Source: an uncultured Acetatifactor sp.
Lineage (GTDB): Bacteria > Bacillota > Clostridia > Lachnospirales > Lachnospiraceae
NCBI GenBank assembly: GCA_910585805.1
Contig: CAJUFB010000132.1
Location: forward strand, 1 to 9,024
Direction: 5' to 3'
Length of the DNA stretch: 9,024 nt
The position numbers and the translations under genes were made by a program. Shown piece by piece: positions 5,132-9,024 of the stretch (within the stretch, counting starts at the first letter, position 1; every line of letters starts with the position of its first letter). The notes below the pieces were generated by a model, which made no database searches, was not told the DNA's origin, and saw only the letters and a program-made list of their open reading frames with translations.

Positions 5132-6772
5132 TTAAGACTCCGCCGGGCGCAAAACCGCCACACTGTAAGAAGGCATCGTAACCACCCCATCCTTCATGGT
5201 CACCGCGCCGCCGTCCACCGAAAGGTACCCGGCAATATCCAGTTCTCCGTACTGCTCCGCAGACATTGTCACCTGCTTCTCGTCTGTCTCCGATATATTG
5301 TACAGCAGATAAATGGTTTTTCCGTCATATGTTTTTGAAATTGCGGCAATATCCTGGTCTTCCACCTCTTCCAGCCGCGCCACGGTTCCCCGGGCAATCT
5401 CCGGATTCTGGTTTCTCAGCAGAATGGTATCCTTATAGAAACTGTAAATGGAATCCTCCGCCTTCATCTGCTCTTCGGCACAGGCAAACTGATTTTCCTG
5501 GGGCTCCATATCAAGCGGTCCCCTTGTCATGCCTTCTGCAGAAGCATCGGCGGACCAGTACATGGGCGCACGCTTATTCTCATCCTTTCCGCTTCCGGTC
5601 ATGCCGATTTCTTCCCCGTAATACACAAAGGCGCTGCCGCTCATCAGAATGTTCAGAGGCGCCGCCATCTTGACCTTCCGCTCGTCATACTGCATATAAC
5701 CCGCCGCCCTTGCCATGTCGTGATTTACGAAGAAGGGGGCATCTATGGCATCTTCCCGGTACTCCCGAATCGCGTTCTGCACTCTGGAGAGCGCTTTCGC
5801 GTAAGCCTGGGCGCTGTTCGTCTCGCCGCTGAAAGTCAGTGTCTTGGTAACCACACCGGTAGGACCGGCAAATTCAAAATCGAAAAAGCTGTCGATGCCG
5901 CTGGCATAATACTGCGCATAGGTACCCAGTCCCTCCCATGCCTCACCTACCATGTAAGCGTCCGGATCTGCAGCCTTTACATAATCATTCACCCAGGTCA
6001 GCACTTCCACATTTTTGCTTGTGGCGCCGCTGTAAAATTCCTTTACCGCGTCCAGCCGGAATCCGCCCGCGCCTTTTTCCAGCCAGAAATCCATCACTGC
6101 CTCAAATTCCCTGCGCAGCCCCTGGCTTTCAAAATTCACATCCGGCATTCCGCTCCAGAACATGCCCTCGTAATAATAATCCGAAGACCCCACCTGATAC
6201 CAGACGTCGGAATTCGGATTGCCCTTTACAAAATTGTAATATTCATAGTAAGGACAATCCTCTGCGGAAGGCTCCTCATCCGCCCCCAGGGATTCCAGAT
6301 AATCACATGCCTCCGTAAACCAAAAATGTTCCGAGGATGTATGGTTGAGAACCAGGTCAATGATCAGCTTGATCCCCCGCTTATCGCATTCCGCCGCCAG
6401 TTCCTCGAAATCCTCCATCGTGCCGTATTCCGGATCGATCTCCAGATAATCTTTCACATCGTATTTATGATAAGAGTCCGCAGGCATGATCGGCATCAGC
6501 CAGATCCCGTTGAACCCCATATCCGCTATGTAATCCAGCTTTGAGATGACACCCTGAAGGTCTCCCATCTGGTCCCCGTCGCTGTCACAGAAAGAGTACA
6601 CGAAAATCTCATACCATGTGCGGTAATTGTCATCGATTACCGTCACTTCCCTAGAACGCCAGTCATCTTTGCTGCCGCATGCACCCAAACTGCCCGTTAT
6701 AAGCGCCAGTACCAGTAGCAACACGAAATTTTTACGAAAATAGTTGCGAAACTTGTCTCTTTTTAACTTCAT
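5132..6772 (-). CDS. Secreted lipoprotein alpha-amylase, GH13 family
   Basis: This is probably an endo-acting alpha-glucan hydrolase anchored on the outer face of the membrane. Of 546 residues, the first 31 are a lipoprotein signal: a basic n-region (KLKRDKFRNYFRK), a hydrophobic core at about 16-27, and the lipobox LGAC with C32 as lipidated residue. The GH13 barrel follows with a DSDGDQMGDLQG calcium-site-like motif at 63-74 and region I DLVLNH at 139-144. Region V is MPDVN at 209-213 and region II GGFRLDAVK at 236-244 (R239, nucleophile D241). Region III is VGEAWE at 275-280 (acid/base E277), and region IV is FVNHD at 348-352. All catalytic residues are present. A C-terminal beta domain ends the protein. 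Region V and the lipoprotein form recall the GH13_36 amylases, but the subfamily is a guess and oligo-1,6-glucosidase-like specificity is not excluded. The ATG has AGGAGG 10 bases upstream and a good promoter. It is divergent from a second GH13 gene. Confidence 0.92.
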   Translation of the reverse strand: MKLKRDKFRNYFRKNFVLLLVLALITGSLGACGSKDDWRSREVTVIDDNYRTWYEIFVYSFCDSDGDQMGDLQGVISKLDYIADMGFNGIWLMPIMPADSYHKYDVKDYLEIDPEYGTMEDFEELAAECDKRGIKLIIDLVLNHTSSEHFWFTEACDYLESLGADEEPSAEDCPYYEYYNFVKGNPNSDVWYQVGSSDYYYEGMFWSGMPDVNFESQGLRREFEAVMDFWLEKGAGGFRLDAVKEFYSGATSKNVEVLTWVNDYVKAADPDAYMVGEAWEGLGTYAQYYASGIDSFFDFEFAGPTGVVTKTLTFSGETNSAQAYAKALSRVQNAIREYREDAIDAPFFVNHDMARAAGYMQYDERKVKMAAPLNILMSGSAFVYYGEEIGMTGSGKDENKRAPMYWSADASAEGMTRGPLDMEPQENQFACAEEQMKAEDSIYSFYKDTILLRNQNPEIARGTVARLEEVEDQDIAAISKTYDGKTIYLLYNISETDEKQVTMSAEQYGELDIAGYLSVDGGAVTMKDGVVTMPSYSVAVLRPAES

Positions 6773-6814
6773 TTTTCTCTTAGCCTCCTGCTTAATTTTG
6801 TTTTCGCAAAGTTT

Positions 6815-6824
6815 CGATATATCG
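6815..6824. promoter_or_regulatory. Palindrome at the amylase transcription start
   Basis: CGATATATCG is a perfect 10-base palindrome located where the amylase transcript should begin (about 6823). It is followed on the minus strand by two TTTCG/CGAAA-type motifs at 6812-6816 and 6802-6806. A repressor bound here would block initiation, as LacI-family regulators of sugar genes often do. The assignment to a regulator is inference. Confidence 0.35.
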
Positions 6825-6829
6825 TATTC

Positions 6830-6858
6830 AGAATATCATTATTTCCTGATTTTGTCAA
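6830..6858 (-). promoter_or_regulatory. Promoter of the lipoprotein amylase
   Basis: On the minus strand there is a perfect TTGACA -35 (6853-6858), a 17-base spacer and TATTCT (6830-6835) as -10. The -10 is preceded by TGA, giving an extended -10. Transcription would start near 6823, about 50 bases before the ATG at 6772. Confidence 0.7.
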
Positions 6859-6897
6859 TAATTTCTGACCCTGAAGATTCTCTTTCGGCTTTTTTAT

Positions 6898-6961
6898 ACT
6901 ACATAACGCCAGAATTTACCGTACTGCACTGGTTAAACGTATATGGCTGGCGTTATGTAGT
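6898..6961. repeat. Perfect 15-bp inverted repeat with 34-bp core in the divergent promoter region
   Basis: ACTACATAACGCCAG (6898-6912) is repeated exactly in inverted orientation at 6947-6961, enclosing 34 bases. It lies 39 bases upstream of the amylase -35 box and 50 bases upstream of the -35 of the oppositely oriented GH13_20 gene, so it is placed to act on both promoters. A run of T precedes it on the plus strand but none follows either arm in a terminator arrangement. A paired operator, a looping site or a recombination-type site are possible; the sequence alone does not decide. Confidence 0.8.
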
Positions 6962-7011
6962 CGGGTTACTTGGAAATTTTAACTGTTAAGCAGTATATTT
7001 TACAGTCCTTA

Positions 7012-7040
7012 TTGACCGTTGTGCAATCGGTGGGTATAAT
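7012..7040 (+). promoter_or_regulatory. Promoter of the GH13_20 gene
   Basis: TTGACC (7012-7017), a 17-base spacer and a perfect TATAAT (7035-7040) make a strong sigma-A-type promoter. Transcription would start near 7047, giving a leader of about 89 bases ahead of the ATG at 7136. Confidence 0.75.
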
Positions 7041-7055
7041 ATCATTTGAATAATA

Positions 7056-7096
7056 AAATCTGCCCGGAAACCGCTTCCCTGAGGTATGGCAGATTT
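7056..7096 (+). promoter_or_regulatory. Leader hairpin of the GH13_20 mRNA
   Basis: AAATCTGCC (7056-7064) and GGCAGATTT (7088-7096) are exact 9-bp inverted repeats around a 23-base loop, beginning about 10 bases into the predicted transcript. The loop contains GGAAACCGCTTCC (7066-7078), a near-palindrome that loosely resembles a CcpA catabolite-control (cre) site but lacks the outer T and A of the consensus. The stem is not followed by a T-run on the sense strand, so it is not a standard attenuator. Confidence 0.45.
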
Positions 7097-7135
7097 CATA
7101 AAAAATAATCACCGGAATCCGGAGGACATACCACA

Positions 7136-8848
7136 ATGGAGTACGCAGCAATCCGGCATTTTGCCGACAAAAAATATTGCTTTGCCACCGAAAAAGGACG
7201 ATTTCTCATCAGGCTGGAGACCAAAAAGAATGACATCAAATCCGTCATTCTCCATACCCAGGACAAATATCTGCCTCTCAGGCTCCAGGATACAAGGCAG
7301 ACATTCCCGATGGAAATCGCCTTTTCCGACAACTATATAGATTACTATGAATCCGCGATAGAAATTGATGTAGTCTGTCTCCGCTATTTCTTTGAACTGG
7401 AAGATACTTCCGGAAAAAAGACTTACTACGGAAATCATTGCTTTTATGACGACCGCATCACAAGCATTGACAGAATGTTCGACTGCCCCCAGAATCTCCG
7501 GGAAGAAGAGCGCTTTGAGCTGCCCGCCTGGGCGGAAAACAAAGTGGTTTACCAGATTTTTCCCTCCCGTTTTGCCACGGACAAAGAGATTCCCGATGAG
7601 CTCTGGTACCAGACGCCCATAAACCATAAAACGGACCTGAAAGGCTCTCTTCGGGGAATCATCGGGCGTCTGCCTTACATAAAAGAACTGGGCGCTGATA
7701 TTCTCTACATGACACCGATTTTCAGTTCCGATTCCAGCCATAAATATAACACCGCCGATTACTATAAGATTGACCCATCCTTTGGCAGCAAAGAAGATTT
7801 AAAAGAACTTGTAAGCCGGGCGCACAGCCTGGGAATGTATGTAATCCTGGACGGTGTATTCAATCATACGGGAATTGATTTTTTTGCTTTCCGGGATGTG
7901 ACGGAACATAGGGAACAGTCAAAATATCTGGATTGGTATTATATAGACAGCTTCCCCCTGGTGATGGAGAGGGGCAAAAAGCCAAGCTACAAGACCTTCA
8001 GTTACGCCGGTTTTATGCCCAAACTGAATCTGCAGAACCCGGAAACCGCGGACTTTGTGATCGATGTGGCTTCCTACTGGATCCGGGAATGTGACATCGA
8101 CGGCTGGCGGCTGGATGTGGGAGACGAAATCAGCCATACCTTCTGGAAGCGGTTCCGGAAGGCAATCAAGGCAGTGAAGCCTGACGCTCTGATTGTGGGC
8201 GAAATCTGGCATTTTGCGGGAGACTTTCTGGAGGGTGACGAGTGGGACAGCGTGATGAATTATCAGTTCTATCACTCCGTTCATGATCTGCTTGTGACGG
8301 AAGACCTGAGCGCTTCTTCTTTCCTGGGAAATTTGGACTTTATGAAAGGCAACCTGAATACCCGCCTGGAAGGCTTCCTGTGGAATCTCATCGACAGCCA
8401 CGACACGGCAAGGTTTCTTCACAGCGCCGGGTATGACCTTCGGAAACAGAAGCTGGCGGCTGCGCTGCAGCTCCTTCTCCCCGGCATGCCCATGATCTAC
8501 TACGGCGATGAAGTTGCTCTGGGCGGCGGCCCGGACCCGGACTGCAGGCGCGGCATGTTGTGGGACGAAAACAGGCAGAACCGGGAGCTTCTTGACTACT
8601 ACCGGACGCTCCTTCGGGTTCGCCGCAACTACCCTGCCCTGACAAAAGGTGTTCTGGCAAAGCAGTATACGGACGATGATACCGGGCTTATTTATATGGA
8701 ACGGAAGTTGGAGGAACAAAATGTCATACTGCTCTTCCATACCCGGAAAGGGACTGTGGAACTGCCTGAATTGAAAGGAATGCGGAATCTTATCGGCAAT
8801 CAATCATTTGAGGGAAGGCTGGGCGATTATGAGGCGGCTGTATTTTGA
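7136..8848 (+). CDS. Cytoplasmic GH13_20-type maltodextrin hydrolase (cyclomaltodextrinase/neopullulanase/maltogenic amylase)
   Basis: The 570-residue enzyme should hydrolyse alpha-1,4 links in imported maltodextrins, cyclodextrins or pullulan fragments. Residues 1 to about 125 form the N-terminal beta domain typical of this subfamily (CBM34-like, used for dimerisation). The barrel opens at VVYQIFPSRF (137-146). Region I is DGVFNH at 239-244 and region V MPKLN at 294-298, the GH13_20 hallmark. Region II is GWRLDVGDE at 323-331 (R325, nucleophile D327), region III VGEIWH at 354-359 (acid/base E356) and region IV IDSHD at 419-423. Region II reads VGDE where the subfamily usually has VANE, a mild variation. 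There is no signal peptide, so it is intracellular, complementing the divergent surface amylase. The ATG has CCGGAGGA with 9 bases of spacing and a strong promoter upstream. Exact substrate preference within the subfamily cannot be read from the sequence. Confidence 0.93.
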   Translation: MEYAAIRHFADKKYCFATEKGRFLIRLETKKNDIKSVILHTQDKYLPLRLQDTRQTFPMEIAFSDNYIDYYESAIEIDVVCLRYFFELEDTSGKKTYYGNHCFYDDRITSIDRMFDCPQNLREEERFELPAWAENKVVYQIFPSRFATDKEIPDELWYQTPINHKTDLKGSLRGIIGRLPYIKELGADILYMTPIFSSDSSHKYNTADYYKIDPSFGSKEDLKELVSRAHSLGMYVILDGVFNHTGIDFFAFRDVTEHREQSKYLDWYYIDSFPLVMERGKKPSYKTFSYAGFMPKLNLQNPETADFVIDVASYWIRECDIDGWRLDVGDEISHTFWKRFRKAIKAVKPDALIVGEIWHFAGDFLEGDEWDSVMNYQFYHSVHDLLVTEDLSASSFLGNLDFMKGNLNTRLEGFLWNLIDSHDTARFLHSAGYDLRKQKLAAALQLLLPGMPMIYYGDEVALGGGPDPDCRRGMLWDENRQNRELLDYYRTLLRVRRNYPALTKGVLAKQYTDDDTGLIYMERKLEEQNVILLFHTRKGTVELPELKGMRNLIGNQSFEGRLGDYEAAVF

Positions 8849-8906
8849 AGGCTGCTGCCGGTTCCTGTTCTTTTTTAGGTATTGTCGGAAAATAAATTTG
8901 CACAAT

Positions 8907-8962
8907 ATTTCTGCTCTGTCAAATAATTTTATCATTTTAATGCTTGTAAACAGGGCAGAAGT
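8907..8962 (+). terminator. Weak hairpin downstream of the GH13_20 gene
   Basis: TTTCTGCTCTGT (8908-8919) can pair with ACAGGGCAGAAG (8950-8961) with two wobble pairs, and A8907 with T8962 adds one further pair; the loop is 30 bases. A TTTTT run occurs only at 8971-8975, some ten bases after the stem, so this is a poor intrinsic terminator but the best candidate after the gene. The remaining sequence to the window end shows no coding region. Confidence 0.3.
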
Positions 8963-9024
8963 TATCTTCATTTTTGTGGATAATATAAATGCCGTATATT
9001 CCTAATAACAAATACATTATTAAA

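Noticed and set aside
6898..6961. Integron attC-like reading of the 15-bp inverted repeat (ATAACGCC ... GGCGTTAT)
   Set aside because: The core boxes deviate from the attC consensus, the repeat has no extrahelical bases, and there is no integrase or cassette array; integrons are also unexpected in this kind of organism.
7919..8803. 294-codon antisense open frame within the GH13_20 gene
   Set aside because: It lies wholly opposite a gene with all GH13 motifs, shows no domain I recognise and no ribosome binding site of note; it is a shadow frame.
8975..8983. Exact DnaA box (TGTGGATAA, i.e. TTATCCACA on the minus strand)
   Set aside because: It is a single copy with no cluster, no dnaA/dnaN context and a fair chance of random occurrence in 9 kb on two strands.

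Overview
The window looks like a chromosomal segment of a low-to-mid G+C Bacillota, most likely a gut Clostridia of the Lachnospiraceae type. The reasons are the class II (Firmicutes-type) GalT, Gram-positive style AGGAGG ribosome binding sites, a lipoprotein-anchored GH13 amylase and the absence of Gram-negative features. The family-level guess is inference from protein character only; no database was searched.

Layout. Positions 1-252 are a leader with a good sigma-A-like promoter (TTGAAA/TATAAT, 163-191) for an AAA ATPase/DUF4143 protein at 253-1512 (+). This gene is more A+T rich than the rest and converges on the gal genes across a 96-base spacer. On the minus strand, in transcription order, come a secreted lipoprotein alpha-amylase (6772-5132), a 452-base regulatory gap, galactokinase galK (4679-3498), a possible 67-residue small ORF (3470-3267) and hexose-1-phosphate uridylyltransferase galT (3261-1609). 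A 363-base divergent promoter region (6773-7135) separates the amylase from a cytoplasmic GH13_20-type cyclomaltodextrinase/neopullulanase/maltogenic amylase (7136-8848, +). The last 176 bases hold only a weak hairpin.

How the genes fit together. The lipoprotein amylase would cut starch-like glucans at the cell surface, and the cytoplasmic GH13_20 enzyme would finish imported maltodextrins or cyclodextrins. GalK and GalT make UDP-galactose and glucose-1-phosphate from galactose (Leloir pathway). No galE, galM, transporter or regulator gene is in the window, so they must lie elsewhere. The ATPase has no evident metabolic link and is probably an accessory gene.

I see no mobile element, CRISPR array, tRNA or defence island, and nothing that clearly amounts to a new multi-gene system. 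The parts not explained by the genes are the intergenic structures. These are a perfect 15-bp inverted repeat with a 34-bp core midway between the divergent amylase promoters, a perfect 14-bp inverted repeat over the galK promoter, a hairpin-headed small ORF squeezed between galK and galT, a leader hairpin on the GH13_20 mRNA, and a roughly 65-residue low-complexity linker near the N-terminus of GalT.
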